From positions 186,001 to 250,000 of the forward strand of contig NZ_MIJZ01000001.1 in NCBI RefSeq assembly GCF_001730285.1: a DNA stretch of 64,000 nucleotides, given 5' to 3'. The translations under genes were made by a program, and so were the position numbers. Shown piece by piece: positions 45,476 through 55,604 of the stretch; position 1 is the stretch's first letter, and the number at the start of each line of letters is the position of its first letter. The stretch is from Enterococcus ureasiticus (GTDB taxonomy: Bacteria > Bacillota > Bacilli > Lactobacillales > Enterococcaceae). The notes under the pieces were generated by a model. The model was not told the DNA's origin and searched no databases. It saw only the letters and a program-made list of their open reading frames with translations.

Positions 45476-47539
45476 ATGGAGTTTGTTTATTTAATTATTG
45501 TATTTACTTTTGCGATAACTTTCTCAAATGTCTTCAATCGAATCGTTCCGATCATTCCGTTACCCATCGTACAAATAATCGTAGGTGTTTTAATCGGATT
45601 GACGGATATTGGTCGTGAAATAGTATTTGAACCAGAAATATTTTTGGTGATGATCATTGCACCTTTGCTGTTTAGAGAAGGGGAACGAAATGATATTTCT
45701 GCAACGATGAAAAACTTTAGTGTCATTTTGTTTTTGGCATTTATTGGGGTGTTGATCACACTTGTAAGTGTTGGTTGGGCTTTACATATGGTTATTCCTG
45801 CTTTGCCGATCGCAGCGTGTTTTGCTTTAGGTGCAGCACTTGGACCTACAGATGCAGTAGCTGTAGGTTCTTTATCTGGGAAAATTCAAATACCGCCTAA
45901 AGCGATGCATATTTTAGAAGGTGAAGGTCTGATTAATGATGCTTCCGGCGTTACCGCTTTTCAATTTGCACTTGCAGCATTGTTGACAGGCAGTTTCTCA
46001 GCAATGGATGCAGGAATCACCTTGATCTTCTCGAGTATCGGAGGCGCTATTGTGGGTGCTGTTTTAGTGATGATCAAACGTCAGATTGTCATGATTTTGG
46101 AAAAAGCTTCTGCAAGAGACGTAACTGGTTATCTATTATTAGAATTATTATTGCCTTTTTTAGCGTATATGGTTGCTGAACTATTCCATGTTTCAGGGAT
46201 TATTGCCGCTGTTGTAGCAGGTGTTATGCAAGCTGCTAGCTTCAAAAAGGTTTCACTGTTTGAAGCTGAGCTTTCAAGTGTATCAGAAAGTACGTGGGGA
46301 ACGATTACGTTTATGCTGAACGCGTTAGTTTTCCTGTTCTTAGGTATTGAGTTGTCTCAAGTTTTTTCACCTATTTGGAATAGTGAGACGTATTCTAACA
46401 GTTTCTTGATGGTCGTTATATTGATTTTAAGTGTTACGTTATTTACTGCGCGCTTTTTCTCTATTGTATTGATTTACAGTGTGAAAAATGGTTTCAAAAA
46501 TATTTGGCAGTCGATGAATGAAATGCTGATTCTAACATTTGGCGGAGTGAAAGGAACAGTCAGTTTAGCAACGATTTTTATTTTACCATTAACTCTAAAT
46601 GGTCAAGACTTTCCAGAACGTTCATTGCTGTTGTTTATTACGGCTTGTGTGATTTTAGTCACATTGGTAGGTGGTATTCTTGTTCTACCGTTTTTAACTG
46701 AATCTGATGAGGTAGAAAGTACTAATATACAAGGGATCACCTTACTTCAAGATATTATTGAACGACTTAAAAAGATAAATCAGAACGATCCTCATGTAGA
46801 AATGAACGTTGTGATTGAAAACTATCAAGATCGCGTTAAAGAATTGTACACAGAACAATTACCTTCAGATCAACGGCAAGAGGTTCAGGAGCTAAGAGCA
46901 CTGATTGTTTCGATCGAGCGTGACGGTCTAGAAGAGAGTTTCCGTCAAAAAGAAATTGGCATAGAAGGATATCGACTTTATGAACGTCTGATTTCAAGAA
47001 TGGAACGATCTATTGCTAGACAACTATTATCGATTATAGGCTTTTGGTTGCTTTTTGTTCGGCAAATCATTGCATTCTTTGTTCACCCAAATTTGTTATT
47101 TGCCAAAAAAGGGGAAGAGAATCGACGAGAATTTCAAAAAGAAGAATTGGAAAATGTTCGGCAAGTCTTTTTGCAAAATACGGAAGTCATTTTGAAGAGT
47201 TTGGATAATTTAAAAGGGGTTTATGATGACGAAATTATTCAGTTCTTTATTGAAGGTCGTTTGCAATTAGCGCATAGATTAGAAGACGGCACATTTATTG
47301 ACTCATTTATCGTTCGTTCTCAATCTAATTATGTCAAGGAACTTTTGATTGGCTATCAAGAAGAGCGCAGAGTGATTGATGAATATGAGCTTGCTGAAAA
47401 GATCTCTTCTTTTGAAGCGAATGAATATCGAAAAAATGTTAATCTATTAGAATCTTATTCAATCAATGATATATCAGGCGCTATGCCATTTAGAAAATTG
47501 ACAAGAGAATTAAAAAAAGAAGCAGACGAAGAAAACTAG
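45476..47539 (+). CDS. CPA1-family Na+/H+ antiporter
   Basis: A 687-residue antiporter: about twelve membrane helices (1-415) with the ion-site motifs ALGPTDAVAVGS and EGLINDASGVTAF (the Asn-Asp of electroneutral CPA1 exchangers), then a long cytoplasmic tail (about 425-687), probably regulatory. It exchanges internal Na+ (or K+) for H+ in pH and salt homeostasis. Specificity is not readable. The end of the gene can form a weak GAAGC/GCTTC hairpin followed by eight T, a likely terminator. Confidence 0.92.
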   Translation: MEFVYLIIVFTFAITFSNVFNRIVPIIPLPIVQIIVGVLIGLTDIGREIVFEPEIFLVMIIAPLLFREGERNDISATMKNFSVILFLAFIGVLITLVSVGWALHMVIPALPIAACFALGAALGPTDAVAVGSLSGKIQIPPKAMHILEGEGLINDASGVTAFQFALAALLTGSFSAMDAGITLIFSSIGGAIVGAVLVMIKRQIVMILEKASARDVTGYLLLELLLPFLAYMVAELFHVSGIIAAVVAGVMQAASFKKVSLFEAELSSVSESTWGTITFMLNALVFLFLGIELSQVFSPIWNSETYSNSFLMVVILILSVTLFTARFFSIVLIYSVKNGFKNIWQSMNEMLILTFGGVKGTVSLATIFILPLTLNGQDFPERSLLLFITACVILVTLVGGILVLPFLTESDEVESTNIQGITLLQDIIERLKKINQNDPHVEMNVVIENYQDRVKELYTEQLPSDQRQEVQELRALIVSIERDGLEESFRQKEIGIEGYRLYERLISRMERSIARQLLSIIGFWLLFVRQIIAFFVHPNLLFAKKGEENRREFQKEELENVRQVFLQNTEVILKSLDNLKGVYDDEIIQFFIEGRLQLAHRLEDGTFIDSFIVRSQSNYVKELLIGYQEERRVIDEYELAEKISSFEANEYRKNVNLLESYSINDISGAMPFRKLTRELKKEADEEN

Positions 47540-47595
47540 CTTCTTTTTTTTACTTTTTTTTGTTACAATAAGCAGGATGAAAAGGGCGTGAGTAG

Positions 47596-49482
47596 ATGAA
47601 TGAGTTAAAAGTAAATGAATTGACTAAGACATATGGAGAGAAAACATTATTTGACCACATTTCTTTCCATATTCACGATAAAGACCGAATTGGATTGATC
47701 GGCACAAACGGAACAGGGAAAACGAGCTTATTAAATATTCTTGCAGGTAAAGATAGTGGGGATGGAGATGTCGGAGCGATTCAACAACCAAATGATTACC
47801 AAATTGGTTATCTTTCTCAAGACCAAGAATTTGATCCTGAACTAACTGTTGTAGAAGCAGTCTTTCAAGGGGAAACACCCATTATCCAAGCGGTGAAAAA
47901 TTATGAATTAGCCTTGCTTGCATTGGCCGATGACGGGCTTAGTGAAACGGCTCAAAAACAATATGCCCAAGCGGAAGAACGAATGAATAAAGAAGACGCC
48001 TGGACAGCTGACACTGATGCCAAAATCATTTTACAAAAATTAGGGATTGAAACCCTTCATAAAAAAATGGGCGAATTATCTGGTGGACAAAAGAAACGTG
48101 TTAGCCTTGCCCAAGTATTGATTGAATCACCTGATTTGTTGTTACTGGATGAACCTACAAACCACTTAGACTACGAAGCAATTAGCTGGCTGGAAAGCTT
48201 TTTAAATGGATATCGTGGTGCTATTCTAATGGTAACACATGATCGATATTTCCTAGATCGAGTAACAAATCGAATCTTTGAGTTATCTTTTGGAAAGCTA
48301 TATGAGTATAAAGGTAATTATGAAGCATACATCATTGCTAAAGCGGAACGCGAACGTGTTGGTGTAGAGCAAGAAGAAAAAAGAAAGCAGCTATATAAGC
48401 AAGAGTTAGAGTGGATGCGTGCTGGTGTAAAAGCACGCGGAACAAAACAACAGGCTCGGCAAGATCGCTTCCATGATCTTAAAGAAAACCTCCATAAAGT
48501 TAACCAAAAAGGTCAATTGGAAATTGATGTCGCAACACAAAGGTTAGGGAAAAAAGTTTTGGAGATCAAGGATGGAAATTATCAAATCGAACATAAAACG
48601 ATTCTAAAAGAATTTGATCTGCTTATTCAAGCAAAGGATCGTATTGGGATTACTGGTAAAAACGGTGCAGGAAAATCAACATTATTAAATATTCTGGCGG
48701 GTCGTTTAGATTTGGATAGCGGAATTTACTCAATAGGTGAAACAGTTAACTTAGCTTACTATACGCAACAAAATGAAGCGATGGATCCGAACCAACGAAT
48801 GATTTCTTATTTGCAAGAAGCAGCAGAGCAAGTAAAACGGACGGATGGAACAAACATTGGTGTTGCTGAATTACTAGAACGTTTTTTATTTCCTCGCTTT
48901 ATGCATGGGACAGTAATCGGCAAACTATCTGGTGGCGAAAAACGTCGTTTGTATTTATTAAAATTATTGATTGGTCAGCCAAATGTGTTATTATTGGACG
49001 AGCCCACAAATGATCTGGATATTGATACGTTAACGATTTTAGAAGATTACATCCAAACGTTTAAAGGCGCTGTGATTGCAGTTTCACATGACCGTTATTT
49101 TCTTGACAAAACAATGGATAAATTACTTGTTTTTCAAGGTGTAGGTCAAATCAAAACTTACTATGGTTCAATGAGTGAGTATTTAAATGTGAATAAAGAA
49201 CAGGCAAAAAAAGTCATCAAGACTGAAATAAAATCTCCAAAGGAAACGGAGAAGAAAGAAAAAACAAAATTGACCTACATGGAACAAAAAGAGTGGGAAA
49301 CAATCGAAACAGATATCGCACAACTTGAAGAGCGTACAGCACAACTGACTGAAGAGATGAATCATCAAGGAGATGATTTTACAAAACTACAGCAACTTCA
49401 AACAGAGCTATCGACAGTGGAACAAAAGCTTGAAACAAAAATGGAACGTTGGGAATATCTAAGTGAATTTGCAGAAAATTAG
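47596..49482 (+). CDS. ABC-F ATPase, Uup/YfmR type
   Basis: A 628-residue cytosolic ABC-F protein with two ATPase domains. Walker A GTNGTGKTS (35-43) and GKNGAGKST (about 353-361), signatures LSGGQKKR and LSGGEKRR, Walker B LLLLDEPTNHLD and LLLLDEPTNDLD. Between them lies the charged P-site tRNA-interaction linker, and the C-terminus (about 555-628) is a coiled coil, which places it in the Uup/YfmR group (translation or ribosome rescue) rather than in the antibiotic-resistance subfamilies. Start ATG is preceded by AAAGGGCGTG. Confidence 0.93.
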   Translation: MNELKVNELTKTYGEKTLFDHISFHIHDKDRIGLIGTNGTGKTSLLNILAGKDSGDGDVGAIQQPNDYQIGYLSQDQEFDPELTVVEAVFQGETPIIQAVKNYELALLALADDGLSETAQKQYAQAEERMNKEDAWTADTDAKIILQKLGIETLHKKMGELSGGQKKRVSLAQVLIESPDLLLLDEPTNHLDYEAISWLESFLNGYRGAILMVTHDRYFLDRVTNRIFELSFGKLYEYKGNYEAYIIAKAERERVGVEQEEKRKQLYKQELEWMRAGVKARGTKQQARQDRFHDLKENLHKVNQKGQLEIDVATQRLGKKVLEIKDGNYQIEHKTILKEFDLLIQAKDRIGITGKNGAGKSTLLNILAGRLDLDSGIYSIGETVNLAYYTQQNEAMDPNQRMISYLQEAAEQVKRTDGTNIGVAELLERFLFPRFMHGTVIGKLSGGEKRRLYLLKLLIGQPNVLLLDEPTNDLDIDTLTILEDYIQTFKGAVIAVSHDRYFLDKTMDKLLVFQGVGQIKTYYGSMSEYLNVNKEQAKKVIKTEIKSPKETEKKEKTKLTYMEQKEWETIETDIAQLEERTAQLTEEMNHQGDDFTKLQQLQTELSTVEQKLETKMERWEYLSEFAEN

Positions 49483-49494
49483 GAGGCATAAACT

Positions 49495-50442
49495 ATGGAA
49501 GAAGCATATTTATCATTAGGCCGTAAAATTTTAGAGGAAGGTCACCTTAAAGAAGATCGCACAGGTACAGGGACCAGAAGTATTTTTGGTCATCAAATGC
49601 GTTTCGATTTGTCCGAGGGCTTCCCGTTATTAACAACAAAACGAGTACCGTTCGGCTTAATTAAAAGCGAACTTTTATGGTTTTTAAATGGTGACACGAA
49701 CATTCGCTATCTCCTGCAACACAACAATCATATTTGGGACGAATGGGCTTTTGAGCGTTACATCAAAAGTGAAGATTACAAGGGGCCTGATATGACTGAT
49801 TTTGGTCGAAGAGTTCTTACCGATGAAGCTTTTAAGAAAAGTTATGAAAAAGAGCACAAAGAATTCTGTGATACTATTTTATCAGATGCTGATTTTGCGG
49901 CTAAATATGGTGAATTAGGCAATATTTATGGTGCTCAGTGGCGTCATTGGGAAACCAAAGATGGTGGTTTTATCGATCAACTGAAAAACGTTATTGAAAT
50001 GATTAAAAAAACGCCAGACTCCAGACGTTTAATTGTGTCAGCATGGAATCCAGAAGATGTTCCATCAATGGCTTTACCCCCTTGCCATACGATGTTTCAA
50101 TTTTATGTGAATGATGGAAAATTAAGTTGTCAACTATATCAACGCAGTGGCGATGTTTTCCTTGGCGTTCCGTTTAATATTGCTAGTTATGCATTATTGA
50201 CTCACTTGATTGCTCATGAAACAGGTTTAGAAGTGGGCGATTTTGTTCATACTTTGGGAGATGCTCATTTATACACTAATCACATTGATCAAATGAATGA
50301 ACAGCTTGCAAGAGAAATTCGCTCTTTTCCCACATTAAAATTGAATCAAGATAAAAAATCAGTTTTTGATTTTGAAATGGATGATATTGTAATCGAAGGG
50401 TACGATCCGCATCCTGCAATCAAAGCACCAATAGCCGTTTAA
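49495..50442 (+). CDS. thyA: Thymidylate synthase
   Basis: A 315-residue ThyA making dTMP from dUMP with methylene-tetrahydrofolate. Conserved parts: [13 protein letters not shown], the large insert found in the longer form of lactic bacteria (about 85-140), GAQWRHW, and the catalytic Cys in [12 protein letters not shown], followed by [16 protein letters not shown]. It lies upstream of dfrA, the usual pairing, since ThyA oxidises folate to dihydrofolate that DHFR must reduce. Confidence 0.98.
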   Translation: MEEAYLSLGRKILEEGHLKEDRTGTGTRSIFGHQMRFDLSEGFPLLTTKRVPFGLIKSELLWFLNGDTNIRYLLQHNNHIWDEWAFERYIKSEDYKGPDMTDFGRRVLTDEAFKKSYEKEHKEFCDTILSDADFAAKYGELGNIYGAQWRHWETKDGGFIDQLKNVIEMIKKTPDSRRLIVSAWNPEDVPSMALPPCHTMFQFYVNDGKLSCQLYQRSGDVFLGVPFNIASYALLTHLIAHETGLEVGDFVHTLGDAHLYTNHIDQMNEQLAREIRSFPTLKLNQDKKSVFDFEMDDIVIEGYDPHPAIKAPIAV

Positions 50443-50460
50443 TTCGAAAGGAGTTCTCCA

Positions 50461-50961
50461 ATGTTAGCAGCCATATGGGCACAAGATGAGCAAGGTACGA
50501 TCGGTAAAGAAAATCGCTTACCTTGGCATTTGCCAAACGATTTGAAATTTTTTAAACAAATGACTGAAGACAACACCATCATTATGGGGCGAAAAACCTT
50601 TGAGGGGATGGGCGGTCGGCCGTTACCAAACCGTCAAACGATTGTTCTAACTAGAGACAAAGCGTATCATGCAAATGGGGTCATTGTATTTCATACTGTA
50701 GAAGAAGTTCTTGAGTATGCCAAAAATTTCTCCGGCATTACATTTATTGCAGGTGGTTCTGCAGTATACGAAGATTTTTTGCCTTATTGTGATGTATTGT
50801 ATCGTACAGTTATCCATCATTCATTTGATGGAGATACGAAATTTCCTGCTGTTGTTTGGGATGATTGGACATTGATTAATTTAAGTGTAGGAGAACAAGA
50901 CGAAAAAAATAGCTATGCATATCAGTTCGAGACGTATCAGCGAAAAGTAGCTGCGGATTAA
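50461..50961 (+). CDS. folA: Dihydrofolate reductase
   Basis: A 166-residue chromosomal DHFR, the trimethoprim target, reducing dihydrofolate with NADPH. N-terminal MLAAIWAQDEQGTIGKENRLPWHLPNDLKFF is shortened here to its key parts: IWAQD, LPWHLPNDL (substrate-binding), IIMGRKTFEGM and FIAGGSAVYEDF (cofactor). Standard length; 18 bases after thyA with AAGGAG. No plasmid-like features, so this is the housekeeping copy. Confidence 0.97.
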   Translation: MLAAIWAQDEQGTIGKENRLPWHLPNDLKFFKQMTEDNTIIMGRKTFEGMGGRPLPNRQTIVLTRDKAYHANGVIVFHTVEEVLEYAKNFSGITFIAGGSAVYEDFLPYCDVLYRTVIHHSFDGDTKFPAVVWDDWTLINLSVGEQDEKNSYAYQFETYQRKVAAD

Positions 50962-50987
50962 CAAATCTTGTCAAAGTTTAACCCAAA

Positions 50988-51033
50988 AAATAACAAAAAA
51001 ACATACTTTTATTAGTATGTTTTTTTGTTATTT
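50988..51033. terminator. Convergent terminator between folA and lexA
   Basis: A 20-bp perfect stem (AAATAACAAAAAAACATACT / AGTATGTTTTTTTGTTATTT) over a 6-base loop serves both directions. Confidence 0.9.
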
Positions 51034-51649
51034 AAATATGATTGCGGTAAAGTCCAACAACTTTTCCTAAAATACTTACGTTGTTCAAAATAATTGGGTC
51101 TAATGCATCATTTTCCGGTTGTAAACGAATATGATCTGTCTCTTTAAAGAATCGTTTACATGTCGCTTCGTCTTCATCAGTCATCGCGATCACGATATCG
51201 CCATTTGATGCAGCACTTTGTTTGCGAACAATAACTTGATCACCGTCTAAAATACCTGCATTGATCATACTTTCACCTCTAATAGTCAGCATGAATAATG
51301 CACTTTCTTCTGCTACTAGATCAGGTGGTAGAGGGAAAAAGTCAGAGGCTTCTTCTACAGCTAAGATAGGTTCACCGGCAGTAACAACACCAAGCATCGG
51401 GATGACTGTCGGTTTTACACCGATTCTGTCAAGACCATCTGCGGTCAATTCAATTGCTCTTGGCTTTGTAGGATCACGTAAAATGAGTCCTTTTTTCTCT
51501 AAACGAGCCAAATGTCCATGAACCGTCGAGGTTGAGGAAAGATCAACCGCTTTTCCAATTTCTCTTACGGTTGGTGGATAGCCTTTAAGTTCAACTTGTT
51601 CATATATATATTTCAATACTTCGATTTGTCTTGTGTCTGTACGTTTCAC
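51032..51649 (-). CDS. lexA: SOS repressor LexA
   Basis: A 205-residue repressor: N-terminal winged helix (1-65, [21 protein letters not shown]) and a C-terminal self-cleavage domain with the Ala-Gly scissile site in VVTAGEPI (about 90), Ser in GESM and Lys in VRKQ. RecA-stimulated cleavage derepresses DNA repair genes. GTG 51649 was chosen because the LexA family starts MKRTDTRQ; the frame stays open to 51772 but would run across the operator and promoter. Confidence 0.96.
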   Translation of the reverse strand: MKRTDTRQIEVLKYIYEQVELKGYPPTVREIGKAVDLSSTSTVHGHLARLEKKGLILRDPTKPRAIELTADGLDRIGVKPTVIPMLGVVTAGEPILAVEEASDFFPLPPDLVAEESALFMLTIRGESMINAGILDGDQVIVRKQSAASNGDIVIAMTDEDEATCKRFFKETDHIRLQPENDALDPIILNNVSILGKVVGLYRNHI

Positions 51650-51682
51650 CACAACCCGCACCTTCTTTCGATTTATAATTTT

Positions 51683-51711
51683 AGTGTACCATAGTTTTAT
51701 ATAGGAATCAA
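51683..51711 (-). promoter_or_regulatory. lexA promoter
   Basis: On the minus strand TTGATT, a 17-base spacer and TACACT, with the -35 side touching the LexA box. Confidence 0.7.
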
Positions 51712-51722
51712 ACAAGCGTTCG
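51709..51722 (-). promoter_or_regulatory. LexA operator (SOS box) of lexA
   Basis: CGAACGCTTGTTTG differs from the Gram-positive consensus CGAAC-N4-GTTCG at one position and overlaps the lexA -35 region, the expected autoregulatory arrangement. Confidence 0.75.
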
Positions 51723-51834
51723 TGTTTTTTAAAAAAAGTATCTATGCCAAAATTTTTGATAAAAAAAGACAAAAGTAAGAAACTGTATTTTCTTTAAATA
51801 AACGTAATCGTTCCATATTTTTATATGAATATAG

Positions 51835-51863
51835 TTGTATTTTTGGTGCTCATCTTATAAGAT
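51835..51863 (+). promoter_or_regulatory. Promoter of ynzC
   Basis: TTGTAT, a 17-base spacer, TAAGAT. A leader with an imperfect TTCGCC..GGGTGAA hairpin (51898-51921) follows before the ribosome site. Confidence 0.65.
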
Positions 51864-51960
51864 AGACATGGAAAGTAAACTTGTTTAGTCGCATGGATTC
51901 GCCTTTCGGAAAAAGGGTGAATGGACCTGTTCAGCTTTTAAAATAAGGAGGCAAAAATAT

Positions 51961-52203
51961 ATGTTATCGTCAGAAAAAATGGACCGCATCAATGAACTTG
52001 CAAAAAAAGCGAAAGAAAATGAATTAACTGAGAAAGAAAAAGAAGAGCAAAAAGTACTTCGCCAAGAATATCTAGCTGCTTTTCGCGGTGGAATGCGTCA
52101 TCATATCGAAGGGATGAAAGTAGTTGATCCTAAAGGAAATGATGTAACGCCAGAGAAGCTGAAAGAGATTCAAAAGGAAAAAGGATTGCACGATAGAAAA
52201 TAA
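51961..52203 (+). CDS. ynzC: DUF896/UPF0291 protein (YnzC-like)
   Basis: An 80-residue, highly charged protein of the YnzC family: an N-terminal helical hairpin with RINELAKKAKENELTEKEKEEQ, then YLAAFRGGMRHHIEGMKVVDP, an invariant feature. Function is unknown. The order lexA-(yneA-yneB)-ynzC-tkt of B. subtilis is preserved, minus the cell-division inhibitor yneA, which is absent here between lexA and ynzC. ATG has AAGGAGG. Confidence 0.93.
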   Translation: MLSSEKMDRINELAKKAKENELTEKEKEEQKVLRQEYLAAFRGGMRHHIEGMKVVDPKGNDVTPEKLKEIQKEKGLHDRK

Positions 52204-52228
52204 TTTTAGTTTTTTTTACTAAAAGTAA

Positions 52229-52257
52229 TTGCTTTCATAACCGAAATACGATAAAAT
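52229..52257 (+). promoter_or_regulatory. tkt promoter
   Basis: TTGCTT, a 17-base spacer and TAAAAT, about 45 bases upstream of the tkt start. Confidence 0.65.
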
Positions 52258-52301
52258 GTAGTTAATAAAGGTAAAAAAAACCTAAATAGGAGATGATTTT
52301 T

Positions 52302-54296
52302 TTGTTCGACAACACTGATCAGTTAGGCGTCAATACAGTTCGTACATTGAGTATCGAAGCAGTTCAAAAAGCAAATTCAGGACACCCAGGATTACCAATG
52401 GGGGCAGCACCTATGGCCTATGCACTTTGGACAAAACACTTGAAAGTAAACCCAAAAACATCAAGAAATTGGGTAGATAGAGATCGTTTTATTCTTTCTG
52501 CTGGTCATGGATCTGCAATGCTTTATAGTTTACTACACTTAGCGGGCTATGATGTAACAATTGATGATCTGAAAAATTTCCGTCAATGGGATAGCAAGAC
52601 TCCTGGGCATCCAGAAGTACATCATACAGATGGTGTTGAAGCGACAACTGGTCCTTTAGGCCAAGGAATTGCAATGGCTGTTGGTATGGCGATGGCTGAA
52701 GCACACACTGCTGCAACCTATAACCGTGATAGTTTCCCCGTTATTGATCATTATACGTATGCATTATGTGGTGATGGTGACTTGATGGAAGGTGTTTCTC
52801 AAGAAGCAAGTTCTATGGCTGGCCATATGAAATTAGGTAAGCTGATTGTGTTATACGATTCAAATGATATCTCTTTAGATGGTCCAACATCCAAAGCTTT
52901 CACAGAAAATGTTGGTGCTCGCTATGAAGCTTATGGTTGGCAACATATCTTAGTAAAAGATGGTAATGATTTAGAAGCGATTTCTAAAGCGATTGAAGCC
53001 GCAAAAACTGAATTAGATAAACCAACACTGATTGAAGTCAAAACGGTCATCGGTTACGGCGCTCCAAAAGAAGGTACATCTTCTGTTCACGGTGCACCGA
53101 TCGGAGCAGAAGGAATTACGGCTGCTAAGGCTGTTTATGGTTGGGAATATCCTGATTTTACAGTTCCAGATGAAGTCGCTGCTCGCTTTAAAGAAACAAT
53201 GATCGAAGAAGGCGCAAAAGCTGAAGATAAATGGAACAACATGTTTGCAAACTATACAAAAGAACATCCTGAATTGGCTAGACAATTTAAACAAGCGTTC
53301 GCCGATGAACTTCCTGAAAACTGGGATAGTGAATTACCCACATATGACGTTGGATCAAGTGCGGCTAGCCGTGTTACGAGTAAAGAGACAATTCAAGCAA
53401 TTTCTAAATCTGTACCAGGTTTCTGGGGTGGTTCTGCAGACTTGTCTGCTTCAAATAATACAATGGTTGCATCAGAAAAAGATTTCGAGCCTGGTCAATA
53501 CGAAGGCCGTAATATTTGGTTTGGTGTTCGTGAGTTTGCCATGGCAGCTGCAATGAATGGGATTCAATTACACGGAGGAAGCCGTATTTATGGTGGAACA
53601 TTCTTCGTCTTTACTGATTATTTACGTCCTGCAGTACGTTTAGCAGCGATTCAAAATACTCCTGTAACGTATGTATTGACCCATGATTCTGTGGCAGTTG
53701 GCGAAGATGGCCCAACCCATGAGCCTGTCGAACAATTAGCAAGTATCCGTTGTATGCCAGGTGTACAAGTAATTCGTCCAGCAGATGGTAACGAAACGGT
53801 TGCTGCATGGAAAATCGCAATGACAACAAAAGATGCTCCTACAATCTTAGTTCTAAGTCGTCAAAACTTACCAGTTATTGAAGGCACAAAAGAAAACGCA
53901 GGTGAGCTTGTTCAAAAAGGTGCTTATGTAATTTCTAAACAAAAAGGTGAAAAACCAGAAGGAATCTTGATTGCGACAGGTTCAGAAGTGAACTTAGCAA
54001 TCGAAGCACAAAAAGCATTAGCTGAACAAGGAAAAGATGTTTCGGTTGTTTCGATGCCAAGTTTTGATTTGTTTGAAAAACAAACAGCAGAATACAAAGA
54101 ATCTGTTTTACCTAAAGATGTGACTAAGCGAATTGCAATCGAGGCTGCTTCACCATTTGGTTGGGAACGTTATGTCGGAACTGCTGGCACAACTGTTACG
54201 ATAAATCACTTTGGGGCTTCAGCTCCTGGCGATCTAGTATTGAAAGAATTCGGTTTTACAGTTGAAAATGTAGTATCAAAATATAATAATTTATAA
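52302..54296 (+). CDS. tkt: Transketolase
   Basis: A 664-residue thiamine-diphosphate enzyme of the pentose phosphate pathway, moving two-carbon units between sugar phosphates and supplying erythrose-4-phosphate for the aro operon. The ThDP motif [20 protein letters not shown] (about 155-175), [15 protein letters not shown] and [18 protein letters not shown] are typical. TTG 52302 ([17 protein letters not shown]) was chosen because AGGAG is nine bases upstream; ATG 52293 is only one or two bases from it. Confidence 0.96.
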   Translation: MFDNTDQLGVNTVRTLSIEAVQKANSGHPGLPMGAAPMAYALWTKHLKVNPKTSRNWVDRDRFILSAGHGSAMLYSLLHLAGYDVTIDDLKNFRQWDSKTPGHPEVHHTDGVEATTGPLGQGIAMAVGMAMAEAHTAATYNRDSFPVIDHYTYALCGDGDLMEGVSQEASSMAGHMKLGKLIVLYDSNDISLDGPTSKAFTENVGARYEAYGWQHILVKDGNDLEAISKAIEAAKTELDKPTLIEVKTVIGYGAPKEGTSSVHGAPIGAEGITAAKAVYGWEYPDFTVPDEVAARFKETMIEEGAKAEDKWNNMFANYTKEHPELARQFKQAFADELPENWDSELPTYDVGSSAASRVTSKETIQAISKSVPGFWGGSADLSASNNTMVASEKDFEPGQYEGRNIWFGVREFAMAAAMNGIQLHGGSRIYGGTFFVFTDYLRPAVRLAAIQNTPVTYVLTHDSVAVGEDGPTHEPVEQLASIRCMPGVQVIRPADGNETVAAWKIAMTTKDAPTILVLSRQNLPVIEGTKENAGELVQKGAYVISKQKGEKPEGILIATGSEVNLAIEAQKALAEQGKDVSVVSMPSFDLFEKQTAEYKESVLPKDVTKRIAIEAASPFGWERYVGTAGTTVTINHFGASAPGDLVLKEFGFTVENVVSKYNNL

Positions 54297-54303
54297 AAAA
54301 ACA

Positions 54304-54345
54304 AAAAAAGTAGACGTTCACATTTCGTGAATTTCTACTTTTTTA
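54304..54345 (+). terminator. Terminator after tkt
   Basis: AAAAGTAGACGTTCAC pairs with GTGAATTTCTACTTTT (one mismatch), followed by T. Confidence 0.88.
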
Positions 54346-54687
54346 CTATAACAAGGCACTCCGACTAAACCAGATCAACAATTTTTCAATTCGACTCGAG
54401 CCATTTTGTGATTTTTTCTGTAATATGAAAGTAATAATCGTAATATTATTTTTAATTATTAAAAAAAGTTAATAAACGAAGAACAAAGGTACTTATAGAA
54501 AAAATGCACCTGAATAATAGACACTATGTAAAACGGATGGAACAAATATTGAGGCAATCAATAAAACAAAAATTTCAGCTGGATTACACTCACTTTAAAT
54601 CTTCAAATTTTAGGAGTAAATAATTGTTTATAAAAAAATCCCCGAGTAGAATGATGATATGATGTTCTATTGAGGAGGAACAAGTGA
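54346..54687. promoter_or_regulatory. AT-rich upstream region of the glucosaminidase gene with a WalR-like site
   Basis: No gene seen. At 54419-54435 the sequence TGTAAT-N5-AGTAAT differs by one base from the WalR (YycF) direct repeat TGTWAH-N5-TGTWAH that controls wall hydrolase genes in Firmicutes. The rest is AT-rich leader, with the ribosome site GAGGAGG at 54672-54678. Confidence 0.45.
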
Positions 54688-55545
54688 ATGAACGAGATCA
54701 AAACAAGAAGTAGTAGGCACCAACAAAAAGAGCATAAAATTAACCGCAAACGGGTTGCGTCTGTGGTAGGAACTTCGTTAGTATTTCTTCCAATCGCAGG
54801 AAGTTTATTGCCTTTAGGTGCCCAAGCAACAGAAGTTGAAGCACAAGGAGAAGTTTCACAACAAGCATTTATTGATTCTATTGGATATTCAGCAGCTTCT
54901 GTAGCTGACGCTAACGATTTGTACGCATCTGTTATGATTGCACAAGCATTATTAGAAAGTAGTTACGGTACTTCAGGTTTAGCCGCAGCTCCGAATTATA
55001 ATTTATTTGGTGTAAAGGGAAGTTATGGCGGGCAAACAGTTTATATGCCTACTTCAGAATATTTGAATGGCCAATGGGTAACAGTGACTGAACCATTTAG
55101 AAGTTATCCATCGTATACTGAGTCGTTTCAAGATCACGCTAATGTTCTTAAAACAACGTTAGCATCTAGTGGAAACTATCATTATTCTGGTGTTTGGAAA
55201 AGTAATACGACTAGCTACATGGATGCTACAGCAGCTTTGGCTGGCCGTTATGCCACAGATCCCAATTATGCTGGGAAATTAAATTGGTTGATTTCTGCAT
55301 ATGGTTTAACTACCTATGATAGTGGAAATACAGCTGCAGCTGTAACGAGTGAAAGTTCAGTAACGGATCAATCTGCTATTGGACAAAGTAGTGCAACCAC
55401 CACAGCTCAAACTTATACTGTAGCTTCTGGAGATACTCTTTGGGGAATTGCCGAAAGATTCGGTATCTCTGTTGACCAACTTATGGCATCAAATGGTATA
55501 ACTGCTGAGTTGATCACCGTAGGACAAGTGTTACAAGTCGCATAA
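54688..55545 (+). CDS. Secreted glucosaminidase (GH73) with LysM domain
   Basis: A 285-residue autolysin: N-terminal signal peptide with a long basic n-region and cleavage near AQATEVEA (about residue 47), a GH73 N-acetylglucosaminidase domain (about 57-205) with the catalytic Glu in AQALLESSYGTSGLA and PNYNLFGVKGSY, a Ser/Thr linker, and one LysM domain (about 240-285, YTVASGDTLWGIAERFGISV). It resembles a compact AtlA-like hydrolase of enterococci that acts in wall turnover and daughter-cell separation. ATG has TGAGGAGG. Confidence 0.93.
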   Translation: MNEIKTRSSRHQQKEHKINRKRVASVVGTSLVFLPIAGSLLPLGAQATEVEAQGEVSQQAFIDSIGYSAASVADANDLYASVMIAQALLESSYGTSGLAAAPNYNLFGVKGSYGGQTVYMPTSEYLNGQWVTVTEPFRSYPSYTESFQDHANVLKTTLASSGNYHYSGVWKSNTTSYMDATAALAGRYATDPNYAGKLNWLISAYGLTTYDSGNTAAAVTSESSVTDQSAIGQSSATTTAQTYTVASGDTLWGIAERFGISVDQLMASNGITAELITVGQVLQVA

Positions 55546-55548
55546 AGA

Positions 55549-55604
55549 AAAGCTTCCAACAATCTGTCATGAAAATGACAGATTGTTGGAAGCTTTATTT
55601 TTTT
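55549..55604. terminator. Convergent terminator between the glucosaminidase and ispH
   Basis: A 22-bp perfect stem (55549-55570 / 55575-55596) with a GAAA loop, then eight T on the + strand and an A/T tract on the other side. Confidence 0.92.

Noticed and set aside
47596-49482. Antibiotic-resistance ABC-F protein (Lsa/Msr type)
   Set aside because: The linker and C-terminal coiled coil match the housekeeping Uup/YfmR group, and the gene lies in a core region next to thyA-folA.
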